A stretch of DNA of 64,000 nt, from positions 62,001 through 126,000 of the forward strand of contig NZ_JALKBC010000007.1 of assembly GCF_023015865.1 (NCBI RefSeq). The letters are read 5' to 3'. The translations under genes and the position numbers were made by a program. The DNA is from Arenibacter sp. F26102. Lineage in GTDB: Bacteria; Bacteroidota; Bacteroidia; Flavobacteriales; Flavobacteriaceae. Positions within the stretch are counted from its first letter, which is position 1, and the number at the start of each line of letters is the position of its first letter. The notes below the pieces were generated by a model, which had not been told where the DNA came from, made no database searches, and saw only the letters and a program-made list of their open reading frames with translations. Below, in pieces: positions 1-7,864 of this stretch.

Positions 1-663
1 GCGGAAGCTGGACTATATGCATACAACCATAATTTGGATACTTCCGAGGACTATTATAAAGATGTTATTTCTACCCGTGCTTTTAAAGATCGTTTAGATA
101 CAATAGACAACGTGCGCAAGAGTAATGTTACCGTTTGTAGCGGTGGGATTATTGGTATGGGCGAGGCTTTGGAAGATAGGGCGGGTATGTTGGTGGCGCT
201 TTCCACCTTGGACCCACAACCAGAATCCGTGCCGATCAATGCCCTAGTGGCCGTTGAAGGTACCCCTATGGCGGACCTACCTCCCATTCCAATTTGGGAT
301 ATGGTACGTATGGTGGCCACTACCAGAATTATTATGCCCGAAACCCAGGTTCGGCTATCTGCTGGTCGTACACAAATGAGCAGGGAAGGGCAGGCTATGT
401 GTTTCTTTGCTGGGGCCAATTCTATTTTTGCCGGGGATAAGTTGCTTACTACTCCCAATCCAGATGTAAATGAGGATATGGCCATGTTTAAGCTATTGGG
501 ATTAAATCCACAAAAAGCTTTTACCAAGGTTTCCCAACCCCAAACTGTAGAAGCTGAGGATTCACAGTATCAAGGCAAGGGCGAAAAACCAAAATGGACC
601 AGACCGGGACATACCATTGATCGAAATGAAGCTGCTAAAAAGAAGGCCAATCTAACAGAGTAA
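1..663 (+). CDS. bioB: biotin synthase, C-terminal part (5' end outside window)
   Basis: Radical-SAM enzyme that inserts sulfur into dethiobiotin, the last step of biotin synthesis. The reading frame is open from base 1, so only about the last 220 residues are present (the E. coli enzyme is about 346). The visible start has YNHNLDT, the conserved Asn/Asp motif that contacts dethiobiotin. Further on are [12 protein letters not shown], whose Cys is a ligand of the sulfur-donating [2Fe-2S] cluster, and RLSAGR, whose last Arg is the unusual fourth ligand. The radical-SAM CxxxCxxC motif must lie upstream of the window. The Lys-rich tail after about residue 175 is poorly conserved. No terminator is evident before the next gene. 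Confidence 0.96.
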   Translation, partial: AEAGLYAYNHNLDTSEDYYKDVISTRAFKDRLDTIDNVRKSNVTVCSGGIIGMGEALEDRAGMLVALSTLDPQPESVPINALVAVEGTPMADLPPIPIWDMVRMVATTRIIMPETQVRLSAGRTQMSREGQAMCFFAGANSIFAGDKLLTTPNPDVNEDMAMFKLLGLNPQKAFTKVSQPQTVEAEDSQYQGKGEKPKWTRPGHTIDRNEAAKKKANLTE

Positions 664-707
664 TATGGTGTTGGAATATATGGTAAAGTAAATTATGTTA
701 GGTTTTT

Positions 708-715
708 TAACTTTG
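708..715 (+). promoter_or_regulatory. -7 box TAACTTTG
   Basis: Exact match to the Bacteroidota sigma-A -7 consensus TAnnTTTG, 23 bases before the TTG start of the cupin gene. No TTG-type -33 element is visible at the usual spacing, so this is a half-supported promoter. Confidence 0.4.
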
Positions 716-738
716 CTAGCTTAAACAATCAGATTACA

Positions 739-1596
739 TTGAACTTAAAGGAGATTCCAAGGGTAGCGAATATTACCAAAGAAGAGTTTCTCAATAACTA
801 TTTTAAGCCACAGAAACCTGTGGTTATAGAAAAGTGTATTGAGGAATGGCCAGCCTATACCAAATGGAATTTTGATTATATGGGGGAAGTGGCAGGTAAT
901 AAGACAGTGCCACTTTATGATGATCGCCCGGTGCATTACAAGGATGGCTTTAATGAGCCTCATGCTACAATGAAAATGTATGATTATCTGGACCTATTGC
1001 AAAAGGAGCCCACAAAATATCGCATATTTCTATGGAATATCCTTAAGGAGGCGCCAGAGCTGCAAAAGGATTATTCTTTCCCCGATTTTGGTTTGAACCT
1101 AATGAAAGGCCTACCTATGCTTTTCTTTGGAGGGACCAATTCCCATACGTTTATGCACTACGATATTGATCTGGCCAATATATTTCATTTTCATTTTGCT
1201 GGGAAAAAGGAGGTCATTCTTTTTTCACAGTCACAAAATAAACACTTGTACAAAGTTCCACATTCCTTGATTACCCATGAAAGCATAGATTTTTCCAATC
1301 CCGATTATAAAAAGTGGCCTGCCTTAAAAAATGCCACCGGATTTAAAACCCGTTTGGAACATGGCGAAGTGTTGTATATGCCGGAAGGGTATTGGCACTA
1401 TATGAAGTATCTTAGTCCGGGATTTTCCATGAGTTTACGTGCTTTGGCCAGAAACCCGGTAAATTTAGGTAAGGCTTTTTACAATGTATTGGTAATGCGC
1501 TACTACGATAATATAATGAGAAGGCTAAAAGGGCAGGAGTGGATCGATTGGAAGAATGAGCAGGCCATTGAAAGAACAAATAAGCAGTTATCTTAG
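739..1596 (+). CDS. cupin-like (JmjC/Cupin_8) Fe(II)/2-oxoglutarate-dependent hydroxylase-like protein
   Basis: 285 residues, of the cupin_8/JmjC family, soluble. The Fe(II) site is recognisable: the HxD pair in FMHYDIDLANIF around residue 141-143, and the distal His in EGYWHYMKY around residue 220. The N-terminal PVVIEKCIEEWPA segment is the usual family entry motif (bacterial relatives of FIH/JMJD5). The substrate is unknown; relatives hydroxylate protein side chains. The start is TTG: no in-frame ATG exists between the upstream stop at 661 and residue 48, and starting there would remove the conserved N-terminus. It follows bioB with its own possible -7 box. Confidence 0.85.
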   Translation: MNLKEIPRVANITKEEFLNNYFKPQKPVVIEKCIEEWPAYTKWNFDYMGEVAGNKTVPLYDDRPVHYKDGFNEPHATMKMYDYLDLLQKEPTKYRIFLWNILKEAPELQKDYSFPDFGLNLMKGLPMLFFGGTNSHTFMHYDIDLANIFHFHFAGKKEVILFSQSQNKHLYKVPHSLITHESIDFSNPDYKKWPALKNATGFKTRLEHGEVLYMPEGYWHYMKYLSPGFSMSLRALARNPVNLGKAFYNVLVMRYYDNIMRRLKGQEWIDWKNEQAIERTNKQLS

Positions 1597-1618
1597 GGAT
1601 TTTATTTGTGGAAAGGAA

Positions 1619-1626
1619 TATCTTTG
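1619..1626 (+). promoter_or_regulatory. -7 box TATCTTTG
   Basis: Exact TAnnTTTG match 35 bases before the ATG of the outer-membrane protein gene. No clear -33 TTG at 19-20 bases. Confidence 0.4.
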
Positions 1627-1661
1627 TCCCCTTTAATTAAAATTATAATTCTAATACAACT

Positions 1662-2159
1662 ATGAGAAAAGTATTAATTGCATTGGTATTTATTTTGGCC
1701 GTGGCATCTGTTAACGCACAGGCTTTTGAGGGTAAGGAGGATATGAAATTTCAGATAGGCGCCAATTTTCAGGATAACGGTACCGGGATTGTCGTGACCT
1801 ATGATTATGGTTTGGGTGAAAACTTCTCACTTGGTCTGTCTTCCTCCTATATTTTAGGGGTAGAGGAATTGATCAATGCCGATTTTGGTGATAGAATAGA
1901 TTTCAAGGCAAGATTCAATGCCAATTTGGGCAGTGTTTTTCAGTTGGGGGACAATGTGGATATTTATCCAGGATTAGATCTTGGTCTTAAGAATTTTGGA
2001 GGTCATTTGGGTGTTCGTTACTTTTTCAGCGATGGTTTTGGTGTTTTTACTGAAGTCGCCACACCATTTGCAAAATACAAGACCGGTACTTTGACACCGG
2101 CCGAGGAATTGCACAATCAGTTTGTCTTCAGTTTAGGGGCTTCCTTTAATCTTAATTAA
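1662..2159 (+). CDS. small outer-membrane beta-barrel protein
   Basis: 165 residues with a clear Sec signal peptide (MRKVLIALVFILAVASVNAQ, cleavage after NAQ). The mature part has alternating hydrophobic/polar strands, many Gly and aromatic residues, and ends in FSLGASFNLN, the kind of C-terminal strand used for outer-membrane insertion. Its size fits an 8-stranded barrel like those annotated as outer membrane protein or DUF6646 in flavobacteria. No enzymatic motif is seen. It appears monocistronic with its own -7 box, and faces recX tail to tail. Confidence 0.75.
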   Translation: MRKVLIALVFILAVASVNAQAFEGKEDMKFQIGANFQDNGTGIVVTYDYGLGENFSLGLSSSYILGVEELINADFGDRIDFKARFNANLGSVFQLGDNVDIYPGLDLGLKNFGGHLGVRYFFSDGFGVFTEVATPFAKYKTGTLTPAEELHNQFVFSLGASFNLN

Positions 2160-2214
2160 TTTAGATATTCGATCCTTGGCCCTTTCCTTTTGGTAGGGGC
2201 CTGAAGGTCGATTG

Positions 2215-2697
2215 TTATTTGTTGGGAACAAGTTCGTAGACTTTCTCGTACACCATTCCACTTTCCCAACCCCGGTATAAGAGGTAATCCGCTAATTTTT
2301 TTCGACGTTTTTGGAGGTCTTTCTCCCTTATTTCGGCTAAGCGTTTTTTGGCTAAGGAATTAAAGGATTTTAGATATTCCTTTGAATCTATTTCCTCCAT
2401 GGCCAACCTTATATTGTATTTGGAGATTTCCCTATACTTCAATTCATTTTCAATTCTATTTTTTCCCCATTTTTTTATGTTGAATTTGCCCCTGGCAAAA
2501 CTTCTGGCAAAGCGTTCCTCGTTTAGGTAATTTTCTTTAATAAGATGTCCCACAATAACGTCTATGGCTTCGGGAATCATATTCATTGTTCTCAACTTGG
2601 AAATAACCTCCTTATGGCAGCGATCCTGATAGGCACAATACCCTTCCAATTTTCTGGTGGCTTCATCTACGGAATAGGAATTTTTAATCGGGATCAT
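2215..2697 (-). CDS. recX: RecX family regulator of recombination
   Basis: 160 residues, typical RecX length. RecX binds the RecA filament and inhibits its recombinase and coprotease activity. The three-helix repeat pattern is visible: AYQDRCHKEVISKL near residue 22, LIKENYLNEERFARSFARGKF near residue 52 (the conserved LNDERFA-type motif), and WGKNRIENELKYREIS. The C-terminal repeat has YLLYRGWESGMVYEKV. recA is not adjacent. Its leader (2698-2760) holds an 8-bp inverted repeat around 2724-2752. Confidence 0.93.
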   Translation of the reverse strand: MIPIKNSYSVDEATRKLEGYCAYQDRCHKEVISKLRTMNMIPEAIDVIVGHLIKENYLNEERFARSFARGKFNIKKWGKNRIENELKYREISKYNIRLAMEEIDSKEYLKSFNSLAKKRLAEIREKDLQKRRKKLADYLLYRGWESGMVYEKVYELVPNK

Positions 2698-3036
2698 TAG
2701 GTTACTTAGGCTCTTGTTTGTTAATTGCTCCTATTGATTTTGTGGGAGCAATGTTGTAAATATACGGTGGTTTATGGTATTGATAAATCCACCCTTCAAT
2801 TTTATTGAATGTACTAATGTTACTAGGCCATTAGTGCGGTTATTTTGCGTGGTTAAATTGGTGAACTAGGTATAATGTAATTATATTTACGATTCATAAA
2901 AAAACAATCTCTTGAAATTAGCCATAACAATTTTGGATACCTCCCGATAGTTGTCGGGAAGAAATTACTATTGGCGCATTCCACTTGCCTGACCGGATAA
3001 GAAGGTCTGACGATTAAAAACAATAAAAATAAACAG
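2698..3036. other. intergenic region between divergent recX and DUF1080 genes
   Basis: No credible gene. It holds an inverted repeat ATTGCTCC/GGAGCAAT (2724-2731 with 2745-2752) in the recX leader and a small CCCGA/TCGGG hairpin around 2944-2959. An apparent minus-strand ORF here starts inside the DUF1080 coding region and lacks any family feature. Confidence 0.6.
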
Positions 3037-3981
3037 ATGAAAATGAAGAACAAATTTAAAATGTGTTTAATGGCACTTAACCTTCTGCTGGCAAGTACCA
3101 CCTTGTCTTTTGCCCAGGAAATAAACTCTATTGAAGGTCGTTGGGACATGGTCATTTCCCAAGAGGGGGAAGAACTACCTTCCTGGTTGGAAATCCGTCA
3201 CTCCGGTAGTCGTACTTTGGTAGGAAGATTTGTTTACGCCATGGGTAGTGCACGTCCGATTGCTGAGGTAAAAATGAAGGATGGAAAATTTAGTTTCGCC
3301 ATACCTCCGCAATGGGAAAACGGCGATACCTATATGGAGTTTGAAGGAAGTATGAGTGGTGATGTCTTAAAGGGGAGCATGTTGTATACCAATGGCCAAA
3401 CTTATAATTGGGTGGCTACGCGTGCCCCAAAATTGGAGCATAGCAAAAATCCGAAGTGGGGCAAGCCTATTAAATTATTTAATGGAAAGGATTTAAGTGG
3501 ATGGCAGGCCATGGGTGAAAATCAGTGGATTGTTGATGAAGGAGAGTTAAAAAGTCCTAAATCCGGATCCAATTTGGTGTCTGAACAAAAATTCGATGAT
3601 TTTAAATTGCATTTGGAATTTAAATATCCCAAGGGTAGTAATAGTGGTGTTTATCTAAGGGGGCGCTATGAGGTGCAGATAACCGATAGCCAAGGGGCAG
3701 AACCTTCAGATGTGGAATATAGTGGCGTATATGGCTTTCTTACCCCTAGTGAGGTGGTAGCCAAGGCTGCCGGCGAATGGCAGGAATATGATATTACCTT
3801 GATAGGGAGAAGGGTAACAGTTGTGGCAAACGGAACTACGGTTATCAGCGATCAAATAATTCCTGGTATTACAGGAGGAGCTTTGGATAGCAAGGAGGGC
3901 GAGCCAGGGCCATTGTACTTTCAGGGCGATCACGGTCCTATAGAATTCAGAAATATTGTGGTTACGCCTAGGGTAAAATAA
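3037..3981 (+). CDS. secreted DUF1080 (3-keto-disaccharide hydrolase family) protein
   Basis: 314 residues. A signal peptide (cleavage after SFAQ, about residue 27) is followed by an approximately 100-residue beta-rich domain (IEGRWDMVISQEGEELPSWL) and then a 3keto-disac_hyd domain from about residue 145 (KLFNGKDLSGW, then LHLEFKYPKGSNSGVYLRGRYEVQI, ending PLYFQGDHGPIEFRNIVV). Members characterised so far hydrolyse 3-keto glycosides or related glycoconjugates in the periplasm. The extra N-terminal domain resembles those of Gfo/Idh-associated versions. Function is assigned by family only. The gene stands alone between recX and rng and ends at a strong shared terminator. Confidence 0.85.
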   Translation: MKMKNKFKMCLMALNLLLASTTLSFAQEINSIEGRWDMVISQEGEELPSWLEIRHSGSRTLVGRFVYAMGSARPIAEVKMKDGKFSFAIPPQWENGDTYMEFEGSMSGDVLKGSMLYTNGQTYNWVATRAPKLEHSKNPKWGKPIKLFNGKDLSGWQAMGENQWIVDEGELKSPKSGSNLVSEQKFDDFKLHLEFKYPKGSNSGVYLRGRYEVQITDSQGAEPSDVEYSGVYGFLTPSEVVAKAAGEWQEYDITLIGRRVTVVANGTTVISDQIIPGITGGALDSKEGEPGPLYFQGDHGPIEFRNIVVTPRVK

Positions 3982-4023
3982 TTTGAGGATGTAATTAAAG
4001 GAAACATAAAAGTCTACAAACAA

Positions 4024-4055
4024 AAAAAGCGACTCCGTTTTGGAAGTCGCTTTTT
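4024..4055. terminator. bidirectional rho-independent terminator
   Basis: 11-bp stem AAAAAGCGACT (4024-4034) with AGTCGCTTTTT (4045-4055), extended by CC/GG inside, with T runs on both strands. It lies between the convergent DUF1080 gene and rng. Confidence 0.85.
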
Positions 4056-4057
4056 CA

Positions 4058-5605
4058 TTAGTATATGGTTTTACCGTCTTTGTTCTTAAAACGATATTCA
4101 AGATAAGTATAAGCATCCCTGGGTTGTATTTTAACCCATTTTTTATGTTCTAGAAACCATTTGGAACGTATGGATGGGAACCCTTTGGTTAAATAGGCGG
4201 CAATAAATGGATGAATGTTTAAAATTATTCCATCATCCTTCGCCGGACCTTTTAAGAGTTTTTCCAAATCTGAATTTATCTTGTCTATTAAAACAATTGG
4301 TGCTTCAACCTCTTGGCCAGAGCCATTTGGATTTTCCTCGCTTGTTTTAATGTTCATTTCGGGCCTAACCCGTTGTCTTGTAATTTGTATTAGTCCAAAC
4401 TTACTTGGGGGTAGTATTTTGTGTTTGGCCCTGTCGTCTTTCATCTCATCCCTAAGGTGATCAAAAAGGCGTCTTCTGTGTTCGCCCTTACCCATGTCGA
4501 TAAAGTCTACGACGATGATTCCTCCCATATCGCGAAGTCGCAATTGTCTTGCGATTTCTGAGGCGGCCAATAGATTTACTTCAAGGGCTGTGTCTTCCTG
4601 ATTTTTGGCTTTATTGGAACGGTTACCACTGTTAACGTCTATAACGTGAAGTGCTTCTGTATGTTCAATAATTAAATAAGCACCTTTGCTCATAGAAGCC
4701 GTACGGCCAAATGAAGTTTTTATTTGTCTTTCTATCCCAAATTTTTCAAAAATGGGCACATTAGAATCATACAACTTTACAATAGATTCTTTTTCGGGTG
4801 CAATTTCATGCACATAATCTTTTACTTGTTCAAAAAGCGTTTCATCATCAACATGAATTCCAGTAAAGGAATCATTAAAAACATCTCTAAGAATGGAGGA
4901 AGCTCTGGTGAGCTCAACCAAAACCTTGGATGGATGTGGTGCTTTTTGAATTTTGTCGCACATTACTGACCACTTGTTCAGTAAATTTTGTAAGTCTTTG
5001 TCTAGTTCTGCAACTTTTTTACCTTCTGCTACTGTTCGGATAATAACGCCAAACCCTTTAGGCTTAATACTCCTGACGAGTCTTTTTAGCCTATCTTTTT
5101 CTTCTTTGCTCTCGATTTTTTGAGAAACCGATACGCGATCGGAAAAAGGGACCATGACCAAGTAACGGCCAGCTATGGAAAGTTCAGAGCTTATTCGAGG
5201 TCCTTTTGTGGAAATGGGTTCCTTTACTATTTGTACCAGTAAAGATTGATTGGCTTTAATAACATCGGTGATGCTACCATTTTTGTCAATATCTTCTTCA
5301 AACTGAAAATTGTTTAAGGAATAGTCCTTAAGTTTTCCAGTGCTAACTTGTTTAATGAATTTCAACATAGAAGCTAGTTGTGGCCCTAAATCGTGGTAAT
5401 GTAGAAAGGCATCTTTCTCGTACCCTACATTTACGAAGGCTGCATTTAGTCCAGTTACCGGCTTTCTGACCTTAGCAATTAAAATATCGCCTACGGCAAA
5501 GTCGTTACTGTCTTCTTCTTTGTGCAATTCAGTGAGTTTTCCATCCTTTAGCAAGGCAAAATCAATGGCATTGGAACTAGATCTTACGATTAATTCTCTA
5601 TTCAC
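4058..5605 (-). CDS. rng: ribonuclease E/G family protein (RNase G)
   Basis: 515 residues, RNase G-like length without the long RNase E C-terminal scaffold. This is an endoribonuclease for rRNA and mRNA processing. The start MNRELIVRSSSNAIDFALL, then an S1 segment (VGDILIAKVRKPVTGLNAAFVNVGYEKDAFLH, residues 40-75), is standard. The DNase I-like catalytic core has the metal-binding DVNSGN (about residue 326) and VDFIDM (about residue 370) Asp residues. The S1 domain contains an insertion of about 30 residues, common in Bacteroidota. It lies downstream of HU and the tiny basic gene on the same strand but is separated from them by a terminator, so probably has its own promoter in 5606-5740. Confidence 0.95.
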   Translation of the reverse strand: MNRELIVRSSSNAIDFALLKDGKLTELHKEEDSNDFAVGDILIAKVRKPVTGLNAAFVNVGYEKDAFLHYHDLGPQLASMLKFIKQVSTGKLKDYSLNNFQFEEDIDKNGSITDVIKANQSLLVQIVKEPISTKGPRISSELSIAGRYLVMVPFSDRVSVSQKIESKEEKDRLKRLVRSIKPKGFGVIIRTVAEGKKVAELDKDLQNLLNKWSVMCDKIQKAPHPSKVLVELTRASSILRDVFNDSFTGIHVDDETLFEQVKDYVHEIAPEKESIVKLYDSNVPIFEKFGIERQIKTSFGRTASMSKGAYLIIEHTEALHVIDVNSGNRSNKAKNQEDTALEVNLLAASEIARQLRLRDMGGIIVVDFIDMGKGEHRRRLFDHLRDEMKDDRAKHKILPPSKFGLIQITRQRVRPEMNIKTSEENPNGSGQEVEAPIVLIDKINSDLEKLLKGPAKDDGIILNIHPFIAAYLTKGFPSIRSKWFLEHKKWVKIQPRDAYTYLEYRFKNKDGKTIY

Positions 5606-5740
5606 CTGAATTAATTTATATTCATCCTGCCACTCAATAATTCTAGAGCGGGGACAAATGATTAAACAATAATTTGTACAGGTTGTATAAACCCGTCGAA
5701 ATTCTATTACGAATTTCTATGTCAAGGAACGTATAAAAGG

Positions 5741-5767
5741 AAAAAGTAGTTGATACAACTACTTTTT
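5741..5767 (-). terminator. terminator of the small basic gene, overlapping its last codons
   Basis: 12-bp perfect stem, 5741-5752 with 5756-5767, loop of 3 bases, ending in a U run when read on the minus strand. The stem includes the TAG stop (5759-5761) and the final Lys codons of the 29-residue gene. Confidence 0.8.
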
Positions 5768-5848
5768 CTTGTGTCGGTTAGCTCTCCTGCGCTTCTTGCG
5801 CTTGTGGGTAGCTACCTTATGTCTTTTTCTTTTTTTACCACTAGGCAT
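5759..5848 (-). CDS. 29-residue highly basic protein, probably ribosome-associated
   Basis: ATG at 5848, TAG at 5759-5761. The product starts MPSGKKRKRHKVATHKRKK and ends RRRANRHKKK; about two thirds of the residues are Lys, Arg or His and there are no acidic ones. Short proteins of exactly this kind, next to HU and rng, are widespread in Bacteroidota and usually left as hypothetical. The composition resembles tiny ribosomal proteins (bL34, bTHX), and one small Bacteroidota-specific large-subunit protein (bL38) has been described from a Flavobacterium ribosome; I cannot confirm identity with it. It is 30 bases downstream of HU and so likely co-transcribed, ending at its own terminator. Confidence 0.8.
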   Translation of the reverse strand: MPSGKKRKRHKVATHKRKKRRRANRHKKK

Positions 5849-5878
5849 AGAGGTCTATTTTTTTAGATTAATATTCTT

Positions 5879-6169
5879 TTATTTGACTTGTACATTACTT
5901 TTTACTCCTTCAACAAAAACCTTTGCCGGTTTAAAGGCAGGAATGTTGTGTGCGGGGATTTTTATGGTAGTATTTTTTGAAATATTCCTACCTGTTTTTT
6001 CAGCTCTTGTTTTAATGATAAAACTGCCGAAACCTCTTAAGTATACGTTGTCTCCGCTTTCTAAAGATGTCTTAACTTCATCCATGAAAGATTCCACAGT
6101 TGCTTGAACATCTCCTTTTTCAATTCCCAGTTTTTCTGAGATTTTCGTTACAATTTCCGCTTTCGTCAT
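5879..6169 (-). CDS. hup: HU family DNA-binding protein
   Basis: 96 residues. A histone-like dimeric DNA-bending protein of the nucleoid. The start MTKAEIVTKISEKLGIEK, the DVQATVESFMDEVKTSLESGD helix, and the GFGSFIIKTRAEKTGRNISKNTTIKIPAHNIPAFKPAK signature with the DNA-intercalating Pro arm are all present. It heads a short unit with the 29-residue basic gene. A -7 box lies 42 bases upstream. Confidence 0.95.
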   Translation of the reverse strand: MTKAEIVTKISEKLGIEKGDVQATVESFMDEVKTSLESGDNVYLRGFGSFIIKTRAEKTGRNISKNTTIKIPAHNIPAFKPAKVFVEGVKSNVQVK

Positions 6170-6210
6170 TTTAACTAAATAAATTTCTAAAGAATTTTTT
6201 TTTCGGGATG

Positions 6211-6218
6211 CAAATATA
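6211..6218 (-). promoter_or_regulatory. -7 box TATATTTG of HU
   Basis: On the minus strand this reads TATATTTG, an exact TAnnTTTG match 42 bases before the HU ATG. The -33 position has ATG rather than TTG at 19-base spacing. Confidence 0.5.
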
Positions 6219-6274
6219 TGAATTAAATTGAATCTTTCATTGCTAAGGAACTTAATTTTAAGTTAGTAAACCGT

Positions 6275-6282
6275 TACTTTTG
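6275..6282 (+). promoter_or_regulatory. -7 box TACTTTTG of mutY
   Basis: Exact TAnnTTTG match 18 bases before the mutY ATG, divergent from the HU promoter. The -33 element is weak (TTA). Confidence 0.45.
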
Positions 6283-6300
6283 TAAATTATTCCCTGTTAA

Positions 6301-7338
6301 ATGAATTTTTCCAGAATAATTTTAGAGTGGTACCATGTTAATAAGAGACTTCTTCCGTGGCGAAAAACCAATGAGCCCTATCTTATTTGGCTGTCGGAAA
6401 TAATGCTCCAACAGACCCGTGTGGCGCAAGGTATACCTTATTATTTGAAGTTTGTGGATGCCTTTCCGAACGTTCAGGATTTGGCAGTAGCATCCGAAGA
6501 ACAGGTTCTTAAGTTATGGCAAGGATTGGGGTATTATTCCAGAGCAAGAAATTTACATACCACGGCAAAAATAATTTCTGAAAAATATTATGGTAGGTTT
6601 CCAAATACCTATAAAGAGCTTTTGGAACTCAAGGGAATTGGCGACTATACGGCCAGTGCAATTGCTTCTATTTGTTTCAACCGGCCAGAGGCCGTAGTGG
6701 ATGGAAATGTATATAGGGTTTTGGCACGTTATTATGGGGTGGATCTACCAATTAATAGTTCAGAGGGCATTCTATATTTTAAGGAATTGGCCAAAAAAAT
6801 AATGGACGTCAAGAACATTAGGGATTACAATCAGGGGATAATGGAATTTGGGGCCCTGCAATGTACACCCAAGAGTCCGGACTGCGACATTTGTCCTTTA
6901 CAGGAAAGCTGTGTGGCTTTTGCGACCAATAACATTGATGGTTTGCCTGTGAAAATTAAAAAGAATAAGGTGCGTAATCGCTATTTTAATTATTTAGTAC
7001 TGATAGACGAAAACAATCAGACTCTATTGGAGCAAAGAAAAGGGAGCGGAATTTGGCGGAATTTGTACCAATTCCCGTTGTTGGAAACGGAAAAGTACAT
7101 AGAGCAAGAAGAGGTGGTTCTAAATCTAGGAGAATATATTACCCTGGAAGAACCGTCGGAAATATATTTATACAATGAAAATAAAATAGTTCATAAACTT
7201 TCCCATCAACATTTGCACACTAGGTTTTGGATCATCACCTTTGACACCAATCTGGAAAATGGAATACAAATAGCTGAACTTCATAAATATCCTGTTCCAG
7301 TTTTAATTGCAGATTTTATAAAAACGTTTAAAATTTAG
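6301..7338 (+). CDS. mutY: A/G-specific adenine DNA glycosylase
   Basis: 345 residues. Removes adenine mispaired with 8-oxoguanine. Key residues are in place: catalytic Glu33 in SEIMLQQTRV, the helix-hairpin-helix LKGIGDYTASAIAS at 110-123, and Asp134 in VDGNVYRV. The [4Fe-4S] cysteines Cys188, Cys195, Cys198 and Cys204 have the expected C-x6-C-x2-C-x5-C spacing. The C-terminal part (about 228-340) is the NUDIX-like 8-oxoG recognition domain (LIDENNQTLLEQRKGSGIWRN). It is the first gene of the conserved flavobacterial run mutY-ssb-gldE-gldD, with 24 bases to ssb. Confidence 0.96.
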   Translation: MNFSRIILEWYHVNKRLLPWRKTNEPYLIWLSEIMLQQTRVAQGIPYYLKFVDAFPNVQDLAVASEEQVLKLWQGLGYYSRARNLHTTAKIISEKYYGRFPNTYKELLELKGIGDYTASAIASICFNRPEAVVDGNVYRVLARYYGVDLPINSSEGILYFKELAKKIMDVKNIRDYNQGIMEFGALQCTPKSPDCDICPLQESCVAFATNNIDGLPVKIKKNKVRNRYFNYLVLIDENNQTLLEQRKGSGIWRNLYQFPLLETEKYIEQEEVVLNLGEYITLEEPSEIYLYNENKIVHKLSHQHLHTRFWIITFDTNLENGIQIAELHKYPVPVLIADFIKTFKI

Positions 7339-7362
7339 TACTTTTGAAGTATAATTTGAGTT

Positions 7363-7839
7363 ATGAGCGGAACACTAAATAAGGTAATGCTGATCGGGCA
7401 TTTGGGAGATGAGGTTAAGATGCACTACTTCGAAGGTGGTAACTGTATTGGAAGATTTCCATTGGCAACCAATGAAACCTATACCAATAAGCAGACTGGA
7501 GAAAGGGTAACCAATACGGATTGGCATAATATTGTAATAAGGAACAAGGCCGCGGAAATATGTGAAAAGTACCTTAGCAAAGGGGATAAAATATATGTGG
7601 AAGGGCGACTTAAAAACCGTCAATGGCAAGGAGAAGACGGTAATACCAGGTATACCACCGAGGTGCATGTTCAGGATTTTACTTTTTTGACCACTAAAAA
7701 AGAAAGTACGGCCAACTCCCAAGCAAGCAACCAGAATCAACCGCAGCAAGGATCAGCCGCAACTACAAATACGGCAAATAAGGCTAATGAGCCCCTAGGT
7801 GCAAACGGATCCGAAGAGGAAGATGATTTACCATTCTAG
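7363..7839 (+). CDS. ssb: single-stranded DNA-binding protein
   Basis: 158 residues. OB fold in about residues 1-110 (MSGTLNKVMLIGHLGDEVKMHYFEGG, then TDWHNIVIRNKAAEICEKYLSKGDKIYVEGRLKNRQW), then a Gln/Asn/Thr-rich linker and the acidic tip EEEDDLPF that binds SSB partner proteins. It binds ssDNA as a tetramer in replication and repair. The leading position after mutY and before gldE is conserved in the family. A second protein in this window (37172-37549) ends in the same DDLPF. Confidence 0.96.
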   Translation: MSGTLNKVMLIGHLGDEVKMHYFEGGNCIGRFPLATNETYTNKQTGERVTNTDWHNIVIRNKAAEICEKYLSKGDKIYVEGRLKNRQWQGEDGNTRYTTEVHVQDFTFLTTKKESTANSQASNQNQPQQGSAATTNTANKANEPLGANGSEEEDDLPF

Positions 7840-7864
7840 ACTAATTAAATTTAAAGACTGACTA

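Noticed and set aside
2853-3155. 100-residue minus-strand ORF
   Set aside because: Lies mostly in the DUF1080 signal-peptide region and the spacer, has no family feature, and its start is inside the opposite gene.
3706-4116. 136-residue minus-strand ORF over the DUF1080 end
   Set aside because: Shadow of the DUF1080 gene that also runs through a strong terminator and into rng; composition unlike real proteins here.
5769-6107. 112-residue hydrophobic plus-strand ORF
   Set aside because: Antisense to HU and the small basic gene; its hydrophobic look comes from reading Lys and Ala codons backwards.
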